DNA from: Sclerurus mexicanus
Taxonomy: Eukaryota; Chordata; Aves; Passeriformes; Furnariidae
Length of the DNA stretch: 64,000 bases
Assembly: GCA_013396755.1 (NCBI GenBank)
Contig: VWZF01006917.1
Location: forward strand, 208,812-272,811
Reading direction: 5' to 3'
A program made the position numbers and the translations under genes. The notes below the pieces were generated by a model that was given only the letters and a program-made list of their open reading frames with translations, did not search any database and was not told where the DNA came from. This document shows positions 22,831 through 35,962 of this stretch, piece after piece. How positions within the stretch are numbered: the stretch's first letter is position 1; each line of letters opens with the position of its first letter.

Positions 22831-23470
22831 TCTTACAGGTTATATTCTGTTCTGTTCCATAAGAACAACTGCAGAGGTTAGGTGAGCAATAAGGTGTTGC
22901 TACACAATTCTGGAGTGTACAGAAAGATCTATATAATTCTCTTGAAAAGAAAAAAAACATCAAAAGCCTGATAGCTAGCAATTTACCTTTTCCCTCCTTC
23001 AAGTGGTTTTCAGTCCCCATGGTGGGGGTAGACAGATTGTTCTCCCCACAATTTTTTATTATTGATGGATTTCTGCAGCACCATAGTAAAAAGGCATTTA
23101 TACTTGATAAGAAGCATTACTTGAGACAGGGGAAGAGTCTAGAGGGGAGACACTGGGCAGGAAGGGCAGCATCACCACCCTCAGCAAGGATTACTCACTG
23201 TAATAACAGCAGACAAGAAGTTCACAAAAATGAATCTCATTAAAGAACTGCAGCCCAATAGTTTTCATCCTCAGATACAGCTCAGTGCAAGACAGGCTGG
23301 TTTTCTTTCTCTCCATCTCTGCTGCAAAAAACAGTTGGCTCTCAGTTACCCTTCTGTAAACGCAGAGTGAGAAAATTGAGGACTGAATTACGACAAGACA
23401 TTAGTTGTTTCAGTTACCCACTCTCTGAAAAGGGTTGAGCCTTCCGTGTATGTTTATAGTCCACACTTTT
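22831..23470. other. intergenic DNA between two CR1 copies
   Basis: About 640 bases without recognisable gene or repeat. Confidence 0.6.
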
Positions 23471-23474
23471 CACA

Positions 23475-23740
23475 GACGTTTGCTGAGGAGGACCAAGGGA
23501 TCCCAGAGGACAAGGTGAACATGAGCCAGCAATGTGCCTTTGCAGGAAAGGCTGACAGCATCCTGGGTGCCATTAGGCAGGGCACTGCCAGCAGATCAAG
23601 GGAGGGGATCCCAACCCTCTGCTCAGCCTGGTGAGACACATCAGCTGCACAATGTGCTGGGCTCCCCAGCAGAAATGACACAGATATACTGGAGGGACTG
23701 CCGTGAAGGGCTGCAAAGGTGATGGAGGAACTCTATTAGG
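23475..23740 (+). repeat. CR1 LINE internal fragment, sense
   Basis: The + strand contains gacaaggtgaacatgagcca, gcatcctgggtgccattagg and gcagatcaagggaggggatc, the region of CR1 just downstream of the reverse transcriptase domain. Both ends are truncated and the 3' terminus is lacking. Boundaries are approximate. Confidence 0.85.
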
Positions 23741-25389
23741 AAGAAATGACACACATTGTTTCAGATGTGATGAAAACAGAATCAGCAGCAGGTGGCTAAA
23801 AGAGTTGATATGGAGACTGGAAAGGATATTATAAAAGGATTCACATGCAGACACTTGTTTGAAAAAAGCCCCTGCATTGTTTTCAGAACAGTTTTCAGCT
23901 TGGGAACCTATAGTCATGCAAATCTCATCCAAGGAATACTTGCTCAACACCTGGAACTTCATTGAGACTTATCCAAAGCTCTGCAAAGCTTTTTTTTTTT
24001 TGCTTTTTTTTTTCTTTTGTGAACAGAGATTGAATTTCAAGAGAAGAAACAGTGTAAAGCAATTTTAATTTCATTCTTCATTTAAAAAAAATGGGGAAAG
24101 GGCAAGCTTCTTACTGATGAAAATTTTACAAATTGCTGTTCAGTTTTATTCTGCTGCTTCTTCAAAGGTGCATGGCAGTACTTGAGATACAAATCATGTT
24201 CAACAGGTCATTTTAGGACTGTCTTCAGATCTCAGAGACAGCAATTTCATATGAATCATGGTTTGAAGTTGCACGTGTTAATAAATAACATCCAGTGCCA
24301 TGTAACATACAGCATATCAAGGCTATTTAACAGCAAACAACAATAATGAATGATAGCACAGCTCATCTGTTACCATGCAGTATCCTCCCAGTATTTACAG
24401 AGGGGAAATATGGGCACAGAAAGGAAATTAGACAGGACAACAGAGTTAACACTATGATTTTACGAACATGCTAGATGTTATTTCTCAGTAGCTGCTAGAA
24501 CTGTACACAGGGTCAAACAAATAGGAACAGGTCAACATTTTCATTGCTTGTCAACTTTTCAGTAAAACCTACAACTTTGCCATACCTTTTTTTTGAAGGG
24601 AAGATGATATTCGTGATAATATTATCTTTTTTCTTTATCTAATGAGATGTCATTCATTCTATAATACATCATTTTCTTAAATGAATTCTGGAGTTCCCAC
24701 AGTTGAACAAAATATCTTCAGTGAAGTCTCTTTTCATCCATTAAAAAGCTCCTGACCAACTCCAGTTTTGAAATGTCTAGACATTCTAAGTTCAGCTGTT
24801 ATTTTATAAGCTAGATAACACTTGAAATAATGTATTTTATATGGAAATAGGTATTTTCAGTCATAAATTGGCTAGACAGAAAGCAATCTTAGATCATTGA
24901 AAATAAGTGTTCCTAAAACTCTCAATTCAAAGGTAAATTATTGCTTGTTCAGAGGCTTATACAGTGGTGGCATAATGGAAAAGTGGCAAGTCCTTCATTG
25001 AGACAACTAAATTCCTTCTCTTATGAAAATTGCACACATTTTCACTTAATTTTATCTATCAGTCATCAATAACTACCACTGCTTTGGAGCTTTCCATGGA
25101 TGTTTTGCCTCACCATAAGCCCATGGCTGTGCTTTTGGGATGCGTCTGAAGGGATCACAGCTCAGCACTACACAGGCAAGCAGATCCAAAGAGCACCTGG
25201 ATTTGTAACAGGATCACTGTTACATGCCTCCTCTCACAAGTTTTCAGAACTTGAAGTTGCCTTCTTCTCCCTCCAAACTAGCTGCAAATAAAATGATCCC
25301 TCCCTTCCTCTCTTTCTTCATTCCTCAATTTGGTTTTACTTTGTAGGAGCCATGGCCAACTAATGGTTTCTGGGGAAGAGCAGGAAGAC

Positions 25390-25425
25390 TCTAGATTAAT
25401 ACCTGTCTGCAGGTATTAATCTAGA
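25390..25425. repeat. perfect inverted repeat, 15-base arms, 6-base loop
   Basis: TCTAGATTAATACCT at 25390-25404 is followed by GTCTGC and then its exact reverse complement at 25411-25425. It would form a perfect 15-bp stem. No flanking duplication or known element was recognised. Confidence 0.9.
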
Positions 25426-26160
25426 TAGCAGCCTGGAGTTGGGATGCACCTTTTTTAACATGAGCCTAGAGCACTGCATCTTCTATTGCAGACTTCCCTG
25501 CTGATCTAATCTTTAAGCACACAGAAGTAGTGGCTCAAGAAGACTTGTAAAACCAGGATCCCCCACAGGATAACCCCTCAGATGTGCTAACAGGTTGCTC
25601 AGCCTGGGTTCTGCAAGCAGGGAGTGCACCTGACTGGATCCAGAAAAGCTGCAGACACACACAACTCCCCAGTGCTCCTTGTTGCTGCTCATGCATCAGA
25701 AACAGTTGGGTTTTTTTTTTTGCTGCTGTGTCTCAGCCCATGGTCTACAGAAACAAAGGTGTGTAACCTCTGGGGACTCATCGGTACCATCCTCACTCCA
25801 GGTTTTCTCAAAGCCAGCTGTAAACACTGGACCTGCAAGTTCCTGGCAGGCAGCTTAGGGGATTTCCAAGGAATATCTGTATGGTGAAGCTTTACAATCA
25901 GCACATCAGCCATTAGTGTGAAGAGAAGCCAGATGTTTTTCTCTGCTGAAACAAATTCCTGGAGTCCTGCTGTTCCAATGCATTGGTCTGGAACAACACC
26001 TGCTTAAGTTTTCAAAATTCCTATGATTTCAAATGCATAGTTAGAGGTGTCAAAAGGCAACAGAGAAGCATGTCCTGAAATTGATCTCTACAATGTCCTA
26101 TTTTGCTTTCTTCTTATTTTGGATATATAAGATGGCAATGAGCCATCTCCCTCAAAGATG

Positions 26161-26182
26161 TCTTACACTATGTAGTGTAAGA
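26161..26182. repeat. perfect inverted repeat, 10-base arms, 2-base spacer
   Basis: TCTTACACTA at 26161-26170, TG, then TAGTGTAAGA at 26173-26182. A near-perfect palindrome in intergenic DNA, with no known site identified. Confidence 0.85.
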
Positions 26183-27188
26183 TGTTGTTACACTAACAGA
26201 AATCTGAGATCAAAGATATTTCATAGCCGTTGTTGAGCTTGTTTCGAGTGTGCTTTGAAGTTGAAATTTCAGTAAGACAAAGGTTAGGGCTATGGTTTAC
26301 GCTAGCTTGGTTCTTTAACCTAGTAAAAGCCACAATCCTAACACAGCTTCCCTCTAGCAGGCAAGCTTGGTTAGACCAGGCAAAAGAAACATTTTGATTT
26401 TGCCTCGTGATATTTTGATCATAAAAAATACCACCATGGTAAACATAAACACATTCAGAATTAATAATAAAAATAATATACAAGGGAAATATCAGCCAAA
26501 CATTTTCACTTCTGTAGAAAAATATCGCTGACATTAAATATCTTTATTGGTAATCTGGAAGAAAACAGAAAATCAGTGCTGAGAATATTTTAAGATGAGA
26601 AAAATTGGCTAGGCAGTAAATGAAAGAGATTGGTTAGATAGGGTGAACTGGGTCACTTGCTGAAGTTGGTGGAATTTAAAAATCTGAAGGAAAAGCAAAG
26701 ATGAGAGGTCATATATGAAGGGGAGCTGTATGCTGAAGTTCATGACATTGGGAAATAACAGCATAGTAATGGCAAACTACCATCTGACTTTACGTTTATA
26801 ACCTAATGCAAAATCTGTAATAGGTAAGATTTGACCTTGAAAAAGTAATAGAATACCAATGTTGTGTGTAGGGACAAGTCCAGACCTGCAATTTGCAAGT
26901 TTGTGTGTCTGCACTTCAAAGCTACATTTTGAAGCACTCAAAAACAGCAGAAAAAAATTGAAATCCATGAAATAAGCCTTGGAATAACTGAAGAAACTCA
27001 GTGTATTTATCTCATTTAATGGAAGAGAGAGGTGATTTGACCAAAGTTTGCAAGCGCATCTCTGTGGAATAGATTTCTAATGGAGGCTACATCTATTCCT
27101 GACATGGAGAGAAAGAGCACCACCCTGAGTTTGGAAGGAGGTACAAATATGGCAGCTAGCAAAAGACAAAAAGCTTGAAAAGTCATTC

Positions 27189-28245
27189 ATGGAATCACAG
27201 AATCATAGAATGGTCTGGGTTGGAAGGCACCTTAAAGATCACCTGGTTTCAGCATCCCTGCTGTGGGCAGAGATACATTCCACTAGGCCAGGTTACCAAG
27301 AGCCCTAACCAAGCTGGCCTTGAACACTTCCAGAGATGGGGAATCCAACGATTTCTCTCGGCAATCTGTTTCAGTGCCTCACTACCTTCAAAGTAAAGAA
27401 GTTTTTCCTAATCTCCAAGTTAAACCTAGTCTCTTTCAGTTTGAAGCTATTCCCCCTTGTCCTGTCACTACCTGCTCTTGTAAAAAGGCCCTCTCCATCT
27501 TTCTTGCAGGCTCCTTTCAGGTGCTGGAATGCTGCATTAGATCACCACAAAGCCTTCTCTTCCCCAGGCTGAAAAATCTCAGTTGTCTCAGCCTTTCCTT
27601 GTAGGAGAGGTGCTCCTCTGGACTCACTCCAGCAGATCCATGTCCTCCCTGCACTGAGACCCCAGAGCTGGATGCAGAGCTCCTGGTGGGGTGTCACCAG
27701 AGCAGAGCAGAGGGACAGAATCCCCTCCCTCACCTGCTGCCCACCCTGCTTTGGATGCAGCCCAGGACACGTTTGGTGTCTGGGCTGTGAGTGCACATGG
27801 CCGGGTCATGTCCAGCCTCTCACCCACCAGCACCCCAAGTCCTTCTCAGCAGGGCTGCACTGCATTTGTCGCAGCATCTTGCACTTGGCCTTCTTGAACC
27901 TCATGAGGTTCCCATGGGCCCACTCCTTGAGCTTGTCCCTCTGGAAGGCATCCCATCCTTCAGGCATGTCAGGCACTTTCAGCTTGTTGTCATCTGAAAA
28001 TTTGCTGAGGGTGCACTCGGTCCCTTTGTGTGTGTCATTAATGAAGTTATTAAATAACACTGGTCCCAATATGGACCCCTGATGAACTCCACTTGTCACT
28101 GATGTCCATTGGGACTCTGAGCCATTGACTACACCCACTGATGTGACTGTCCATCCACTTTCTTATCCATCTAACAGTCCACTCATCAAATCCATCTCTC
28201 TCCCTAAATGAAACATGTCATCTGAGTTTGACAACCAAGCAGGAT
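27189..28245 (-). repeat. CR1 LINE, long 3' part, antisense
   Basis: The + strand starts atggaatcacagaatcatag aatggtctgggttggaaggc, the complement of the CR1 3' end. It continues through 3' UTR and RT-end segments to tccatccactttcttatcca and about 28245. The minus strand at 27806-28138 stays open and carries an RT-type stretch (GSILGPVLFNNFIND). About 1.06 kb, with a fairly intact appearance that suggests a relatively young insertion. Confidence 0.95.
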
Positions 28246-31200
28246 GTCTTGGTTTCACCAAGACACAACCTCTGCATAGTTCAAATTAAGAACATACTTT
28301 GATCAGAACAAGTACTGTTATAGATGCAACAGTCCTTTTACCAGCAACCTTAATTCATTGATCTAGTGCTAAATATTTACCAGTCATTCTCTAATAAACA
28401 GATGATGAAAGAGGAGAAAGAAACCTGTTGCCCTTGTAGCTCTAATCCAAGGTGGATTTTTCACTCTGTATACAGCATATTTTCATGCCAGCAGGCAACT
28501 CTCATTTCAGAGGGACAGGTGTCATGGGCTATTGCAGTGGATACATAATGTTCTTTCCTCAGAACTTATTTTATTGTTTCCATTATAAAAGGTCTTCAGG
28601 CTTGAGCACATGACATCCCCATTTATGTCAGTCAGACATACCCTATAAATTTGTTTGGGGACTTTTGGTAATTATTTGCTGGACCAATTCAGCACCAACT
28701 TCCCAGCTAGTAAAACACATCCAGGGAAACCAACAGCTTTCAGGTCTGTGCTCAGCAGATTTCCTGTATCAAACCAGCGAAACATGTCTGACCACCAGGA
28801 AATAAACAGCTTTTCTGGGTAACTGTTTCTTCCTCACCAGATTGATTATTTATTTAAAAAACCCCAAACAAATCATTTAGGGTCAAGATGACACAGAGAT
28901 GTTTTTCTGTGCACTGGAGAGGGGACTGCTCCCTGCTCTCATCTGCCGGCCCTAAATGCCACATTATGCAGTTTGTGCTGCTGTAATTGTCACTATATAG
29001 TGGAAAACCCTATCAAGAGGAAAGACAGGAAAGGGGCCACTCTAGCATCCTATCTAAAACTGCTCTTAAGATACTCACATCACCTTACAGCTAGGTACCT
29101 GATCCAAATGTGAACTCTGAGGGAATGGTAGCTCATGGATGAAACACTCAACAGTGAAAATTGTGTCCTGTGAAAAGCACCCACCAGCATTTCCCAATGG
29201 AAACACTTCATTTCAGAAGTACTGAAATTACCAATTTTGACACTGTTCACATTTACTTATGGAACCTGAATTATTGTGAAAAAGGTTTCAAACACAATAT
29301 TCCACTTTTCAGAAACTAAACATTTTATCATAGTTTGTTCCCATTACTGCTTAACAAAAACTTCACATTTACACAGACAAACTCGTTGTTCACCTAGGGT
29401 AAGGGTGACTATCTAGTGGATGGAAAATTTCAACTCCAATTTTGATTAACTTTCTACAGTTTCAGATCCAATAAGGGTCATGGCCATGGCAGTCACAGCA
29501 CCAGAATAAAAGCTCCCTGAACAAAGCTTCCATTGTATGAGTGGACACTTTTTACCTCCTTGCATGCTTGTAACAGCAGTCATTGAACCCTGAGACATGG
29601 GTTGCCAAAAGGATTTGTTGAGCTCGGCAGAGAGTGTTTTTGTGTTCTGCATCTCACCACTCTTTAGGATACCATGAGTCCAGCAAGGCATGAAAGACAC
29701 ATTTCCCATTTGGAGGGTGATTGCAGGTCAAGCGGACTGATGCTGAGTCCAAAGGGGTGTTGAAGAAGCAAAGGAGCAGCAGATCCAAAGCCCCAGCATC
29801 CCTGCACAGGCCAGCAGAGCCTATTCCCAGCAGGGTCCTCACATAAATGAGGGTACCCTTGTCAGTCAGGCCATGTGTCCCTCGTAGGAGGGCAGAGGGA
29901 GCCAGCAAGTTTGCTGAACACGTAAATACAATAATTACCAAGACCCATTTTTGCTTTCATTAACTACAGCAGGATCTTGCTGCTGCAACATCCCCTCTGC
30001 CTCCTTGCCCAAATGCAGAGAAGCATGAACAGAAATTAAGTAATCCAGGAGCAACAGGGAACTGTCAGCTTCCAGGTGAAATGCAGGCAGCACCTGCTAA
30101 CAGGGGGGATGTCTGCTACAAGCAAACTCCTGCCTTGTGCTGGAGCCTGAGGATCCTCTTGGCCTCCCCTCAGCTCAGATATATGATAAAACTTTCACTT
30201 TACATGGACGTGAAGCCAAGACCAGGTAGGCTTAACATCTCATCAGATAGGCAGGAGGATGAAGTCAATCACTTTTCTTCTACATCCACAGCTACTGGAT
30301 GCAGGGTGGGCACAGCCTGCTTTTAGCTAGGGGTAAGATCTCATTGGTTTCAGTGTGTTTAGTCATTCCAGTGATTTGCTATGAATACAAGAGCCAGGGC
30401 TGTGTCCCATGAAGGTTACAACTAGGAACAGGTACATGTGGAAGAGAGTTTTCAGCTTTCTTCTGGAGAAAAACACCATTCAATTAGCTTTCAGACAGTG
30501 GGCATTGCAGAAAAGGACAGTAATTTTATCAGGAGCACTGGCTGTTTGATTTATGCTCCCATATATTATAACATGACAATATATTTTTACTTCCAGAGCC
30601 AAAAAAACAGGAAATATACTTCTAAGTGAACACAGCAGTAACTTAATCTCAAGCTTCATTAGTTCAGCTATTGCACGAAACAGATAAAATATATGGGAGA
30701 ATAAACAGGAAACATCTCCATTCTTTCCATCTGTGTAAATAAGCATGTGGGGAGATTCACTGCACTTCTGTTCACAGCGAGTTCTCATGGCTTTGTAATA
30801 AAAGCATTCCCTCTCTGCTGGTTCATTAATCAGCTTCCCTCACAGTGGAGCTTTCCTTATGGCAGTTTCCCATTAATGCCACATTTGCCATCACTCCAGT
30901 ATGGCACTGTTGTTCCCAGTGGGAACTTTTTCTATCCCCAGCACTGCAGTAAATAGCAGTGCCCTTTGCCCAGGCCATCTGAAAAAGTGGACCACAGACG
31001 AGGCATTATGAAAGAACAGCTCTGGGCACCTGTTCACATTCCAAGGGTTACTGCTGCAGTAAAGCCACAGGCTGCCTTGAAGTGCTCGCATAGTGAGTGA
31101 CCTTCACCTGCTTGGGATTTCCGTTTTCATTTACAGGAAACTGGCTTGACACCACAAGAAAGACAGCCCTTTCTTGCTTCCAGCTTCCCCTAGCCTCTAT

Positions 31201-31550
31201 GCACAGAGTATAGTCTCCTTTTCCTAGCAGATAGCACTTATTCAATTCAAGACAACCCTTAAGCGTTTAGTACCCAACGTTCACTCCTTTCAATTATGAA
31301 GACTTCACGCTACACTTGAGGAAGTTCAGGGTTTCTGTTCTTTCTATTATGCCTTAATGGCACAGTAGGACTCCTAAAATGTGTGCTTCGCTCTGTACCT
31401 TGGGCACTGTATTGGCCTATTAATTATGAACCTGAGCTCAACCCATTCCCTTTCAAATCTGGGGGGAACTCAGTTTGCAGTTTCTCACAGAACAGGCTCT
31501 GGGGTAGGTCCTTTTGACTAATCAGCCTTCATGAGCCCCAGAAATACTGT
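28246..31550. other. intergenic DNA between inverted CR1 copies
   Basis: About 3.3 kb. No gene, RNA gene or clear repeat was recognised. Open frames on both strands (e.g. 30480-30788 -) show no domain. Confidence 0.6.
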
Positions 31551-31552
31551 TC

Positions 31553-32285
31553 CCCACATCACAGACACAGGAATCGAGCACAGTCTCAGCAAATTTTCAG
31601 ATGACACCAAGCTGAGTGGTGTGGTTGCCACATCTGAAGGACAGGACGCCATCCAGAGGGACATGGACAAGCTCAAAGAGTGGGCCCATGGGAACCTCAT
31701 GAGGTTTAAGAAGACCAACTGCAAAGTGCTGCACCTGGGTCAGGGCAACCCTGGTATCAGCACAGGCTGAGGATGAACAGACCGAGAGCAGCCCTGCTGA
31801 GAAGGACTTGGGGTGCTGGTGGGTGAGAGGCTGGACATGACCCAGCCATGTGCACTCACAGCCCACACACCAAACGTGTCCTGGGCTGCATCCAAAGGAG
31901 GGTGGGCAGCAGGTGAGGGAGGGGATTCTGTCCCTCTGCTCTGCTCTGGTGAGACCCCACCAGGAGCTCTGCATCCAGCTCTGGGATCCCCAGCACAGCA
32001 CAGACATGGACCTGTTGGAGTGAGTACAGAGGAGGCCATCAAATAAATGAGAGGGATGGAGCACCCCTCCTATGAGGAAAGGATAAGAGAAACCCAAGAA
32101 AAGCTAAGAGAAGTACAGAGAAGTTGTGGATGCCCCATTCCTGGAAGTGTTCAAGGCCAGGTTGGACCTGGCTCTGAGCAACCTGGTCTAGTGGAAGGTG
32201 TCTCTGCCTATGGCAGTGGGTTTGGACCTAGATGATCTGTAAGTTTCTTTCCAACCTGAAACATTCAGTGATTTGTTCTATGATG
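31553..32285 (+). repeat. CR1 LINE, 3' part, sense, internally deleted
   Basis: The + strand begins in the RT C-terminal region (LSKFSDDTKLSGVV in translation) and runs through gcccatgggaacctcatgag, ggggtgctggtgggtgagag and tgaggaaaggataagagaaa. It then jumps to gtggatgccccattcctgga near 32125 and ends at about tgatttgttctatgatgtct. The CR1 segment normally lying between these (the part around the 'pick up' of the 3' UTR) is missing, consistent with an internal deletion near 32105-32125. Confidence 0.93.
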
Positions 32286-35200
32286 TCTGAGTCCCAGCCA
32301 AAGCCACCAATTCACAGAATTTAGGCAGCTACTGGGGACTGTCTTCTCACCTGCTTGTACATGACAGAGATAGAGGTGACTCCACAGGTCTAGCAAAAGA
32401 GTGCCTCCCCAAAACACTGAGTGCAAACTGATGGTGCTCTCTGTCCAAGCCTGTGATGCCTGTGCTTCTGGACAGCATGGCAGGGAACAGGGTTAATGTG
32501 ATTTAAGTTTCTGGCGATAAACTCCATCAGTACCTAAAACTTGAGTACTGAAAAGGTTTGGTGCAGGGGGATGGTGGTGGTGTGGCGTGGGCATGGTCAT
32601 ATTACATATAATATTTTCTCTTCAGGAAAACTAATACAGCCCCCAATAGACACAACAGACATGCACACATCTGCTGCCAAGAAACTACGGCACATCTGCC
32701 TAGATTAGAAGTGGTAAGATTTAATCTATTTTGTAGGAAATAACTATTTGTGACCGGTTGAAATTGGCCAAATGGCAAGAGCCAAAAGGCCCAGGACAGG
32801 GGCCCCAAAGGCCCCTCCCGGCCAAAGGGGAAAAAAAAAGAAAGTGGGGGGGAACCCACTAAACCGAACTTCAGTAGAATTAAAACACTTTATATATATT
32901 TAGACATATATACATGTATATACAGAGGAGAAAAGTTATACATGTATATACTATTAATGTATATTTTTACTTAGCACCATGCTTTATTCTTTTTCCCTCA
33001 CCCTTTTTAATGATCTCTTTTATGCTGGAGTATCAAACATCAAAATAATTCAATGACGGGGATCTCCTGGCATACAAAATGTATTTTTTAAGTTATTTTT
33101 TTCCCCCTGGAAATTCCATTTTTTTGAATATTCTTGCACTGTAAAAATAAAATACGAGAGACATCAAACATAAGCAATGCCATTTATTGAAGCTTGAAAC
33201 AAATATCGTAGTTTGCTTTTTAAACCTTGAAATATTAGAACAAGCTGTGCATGTGCCAAATACACAATTTTTCCTGAGCAGTCTGTTGAAGCTGATGTGT
33301 CTTGGGCTAATAAGATAATATAATGATAATATGCCTCTGCACTTAGTACTCTATTCAGTTTTGAGACTAATGACCATCCGGGTTTACATCATAAATGCAC
33401 CTTTGCTTACGAATAGTTGTCTCATAATAGCAGTGGCACTGCTCTGTTAAAACAATTCATGTTGTCACAGTCTTTTCCCTAAAGTTTTAAGTGGAACAAC
33501 AGTAATTACTGTGCTTCCCTGGGTAGAAAGATTATTTTGATTAATGTCCATAATATAATTTATTCACCTTTTATTAATTTCAAATGAAATTACAGCTCCC
33601 TGAAGAAAACAATGGAGGCAGAAATGGTTTTCCATGGCAGCCCTAAGGAGCACTGGAAAGGACAACCTTCACAGGCGTTCTTCATCCTACCTGCACCATA
33701 TCCACTCCGTCAGCTCCTTTGTCATTAGTCCACACACCTGATGGCCCACTTCTGCTGACCTCTGTGGATAAAATGTTGCAGGTACCTCTGAGCACAGAAG
33801 AGTCCAATCCTAAGGTGAATCTAACTCTGTCCCGCCCAAATTGTGTAAAATGCTTCTGGGAATATAAGAATCACCTGCACTGTCCACCAATCTAGGTTGT
33901 TTGGCTGCTGGAGAACTGCTTACACAATGCAGCCCAAGGCCAAGCCCTGCCCAAATGCTTCCTGAATCAGACGGGACACCTCCACTTCTCCACATGATAT
34001 AATAGTTCTGTGTCCAGCAGAGTAAGAACTGCCCAGGTTTCTATTGCTCAAAGGGTCAGCAGCCATTCAGGTCCTCAGAAGGACAAAAAGCACACTGTGA
34101 AACTTAAAAAGTATCATGTCTGGCATTGACCGGCAACACCAGAGACATCCACTCTTGTAAGAGTGTGTGCACGCATGCACATGCACCATTGTAAGTCATC
34201 CCCACATCTTTTATAGTAGCACCACATTTTTAACAGTGGATTTTGTTTTATCAGCACCTGGGTTACGTCGCCATCACAGAGGTAAATAAATCTAACCTTG
34301 CCATGCTGCATATTTTGAACTCCTAGAGACTTCAAGTGAAGAAGTGAGCCCTTAGCCAAAGGTCACAAACCTTTGATAAAGGACAATTTGACTTGTGGCC
34401 ATCATTAGGCTAATATATTATAGCCAGGCCGAAATATTTTTGTTAACTTTCATAAAGGTCTGTCTAGAAAGAGGGCTACTGCTAGTCATAGTTCTATAAC
34501 CACAGTGACACATGGACTCATGACCATGTGTCTCAATTTATACTGCATAAAAAGTGACATTTCCCTGTATTAAAATCTCAAACTGTCAGGTAACTGGAGA
34601 GTAAATTTGAGATTTTCTAGAAAGCACAAAGAATCAAGATATCCAAATCCTACTGAATTCCAAAGAAATCTAAATGTTTGTTCTTGTCCAACTCTTTTGA
34701 AAATGCCCGACTTTATTCAAAAGGGCCAGTTGTGGCTCCCCGAAGTTTGTTTTGCCATTTTCTTCAAGAGCAAAACAGACTTGGTTAGTGGTCTCCTCAT
34801 GCCTGACATCTGACCTATGCAGGCACTACTCTGGGTAATAGATTCCTGTCCCAAGTGCCCTCAACCTCACTATGATCAATGATTTTCACTGGAGAAACGT
34901 TTGATGTGAGTGAGGTGATAGAATTCTCTTGTGGACGTGGGCTTATGCCCCTACTGGGAGATACTGGATTAAACAATAGCTCTTTCACTGAATATGGCTG
35001 TGAATTACAAAGTTTGCAGTTGCTCGCTGGCCTTTATGCCACTGGTGTAAAATTGGTTTCAAAATGTAGTATGGGAATTTTTCAGTTGAAATGCTTGCAT
35101 GCCACACTTGAAGCTGCAAGAAAGGTTTAAGTTTGTAAAGCTGAATTTTGTCATATCAGTTAACACGACATCTGCAGAACTGTTTAGCTGAGTCAGCTCA

Positions 35201-35860
35201 TCACTCTTCCTTCTTTTTTCATTTGTCAAAGAACAGAAAGACTTCAGTCTCTAAACTAAAAAGTCTCAACTCAAACTGTCCTTACCTACATCAGCTTAGA
35301 AATCTTTTGCCCCCTCACTGTGTGTCTCCTTTACTCTTTGTGCTATTAACAGTGCAAACCATTACAGTGCCTCATTCCTCTGTTCAGCAACAGCAATGTT
35401 CTTGAACAAAGTGAAGCTGAGCACCAACATAAAATGGGTGGAAATGAGAAGTCAATAGAGATAGAATACTACCAACATATCCTTTCCAAAGGATAAGTCT
35501 TGAGGTTAAATTTTGGCTGCACAGCAACCTGGTACAACCTCTATATTACATCAGTTTCCCAACAGCTTTATATGTCCTGCTGTCTTGTATTGTTGGTGTT
35601 TGAATACTTGCAGCTATGGAGATTGGCCACAATTTTGACCTGGAAGACTTGCTTTTATCTGATTTCGAGTGGCCTTGGATGGTTAATTTTAAATGGAGAG
35701 GAACAAAGATGATACTTAAGAATGCTTTTGCCTGTCTAGCAAAAGATTAGGAAAACCAAATATTTCTTTATACTGAAATTATTCTATCAAATGGAATGTG
35801 TAAAGCTAACAGATATTGCTGGTTTCTCCCCTAAATGTATAAAAAAGACATGTAGATACA
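32286..35860. other. intergenic DNA / possible distal ADAMTS12 3' UTR
   Basis: About 3.6 kb downstream of the ADAMTS12 stop on the minus strand. AT-rich with TATA-rich simple sequence near 32890-32960, where atacatgtatatac occurs twice, 28 bases apart (32910-32923 and 32938-32951). Minus-strand AATAAA hexamers occur at 34712-34717 and about 33183-33188, and further copies lie below. They could be polyadenylation signals for ADAMTS12, but sequence alone does not select one. No other gene was recognised. Confidence 0.45.
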
Positions 35861-35864
35861 GCAC

Positions 35865-35962
35865 TTTAGGACATGGTTTAGTCCTGAACTTGGCAGTTCT
35901 GGGTTAGAGGTTGGACTTGATCTTAAAGGTCTTTTCCATCTAAATGATTCTATGACTCTATC
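35865..35962 (+). repeat. CR1 LINE 3' terminal fragment, sense
   Basis: The + strand reads ggttggacttgatcttaaag gtcttttccatctaaatgat tctatgactctatcaa, the CR1 3' terminus with its ATTCTATG-type repeat. About 100 bases only. It lies roughly 760 bases downstream of the ADAMTS12 stop codon and antisense to that gene. Confidence 0.9.

Larger units (their letters stand above)
23741..27187. other. intergenic DNA with two perfect hairpins
   Basis: About 3.4 kb with poly-T tracts near 23990-24013 and 25710-25721. Two perfect short inverted repeats (25390-25425 and 26161-26182) are listed separately. No gene was recognised. Confidence 0.6.

Noticed and set aside
31597..32097. 166-codon minus-strand frame
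   Set aside because: It lies entirely on the antisense strand of a CR1 copy. Such frames recur in every CR1 complement and are not genes.
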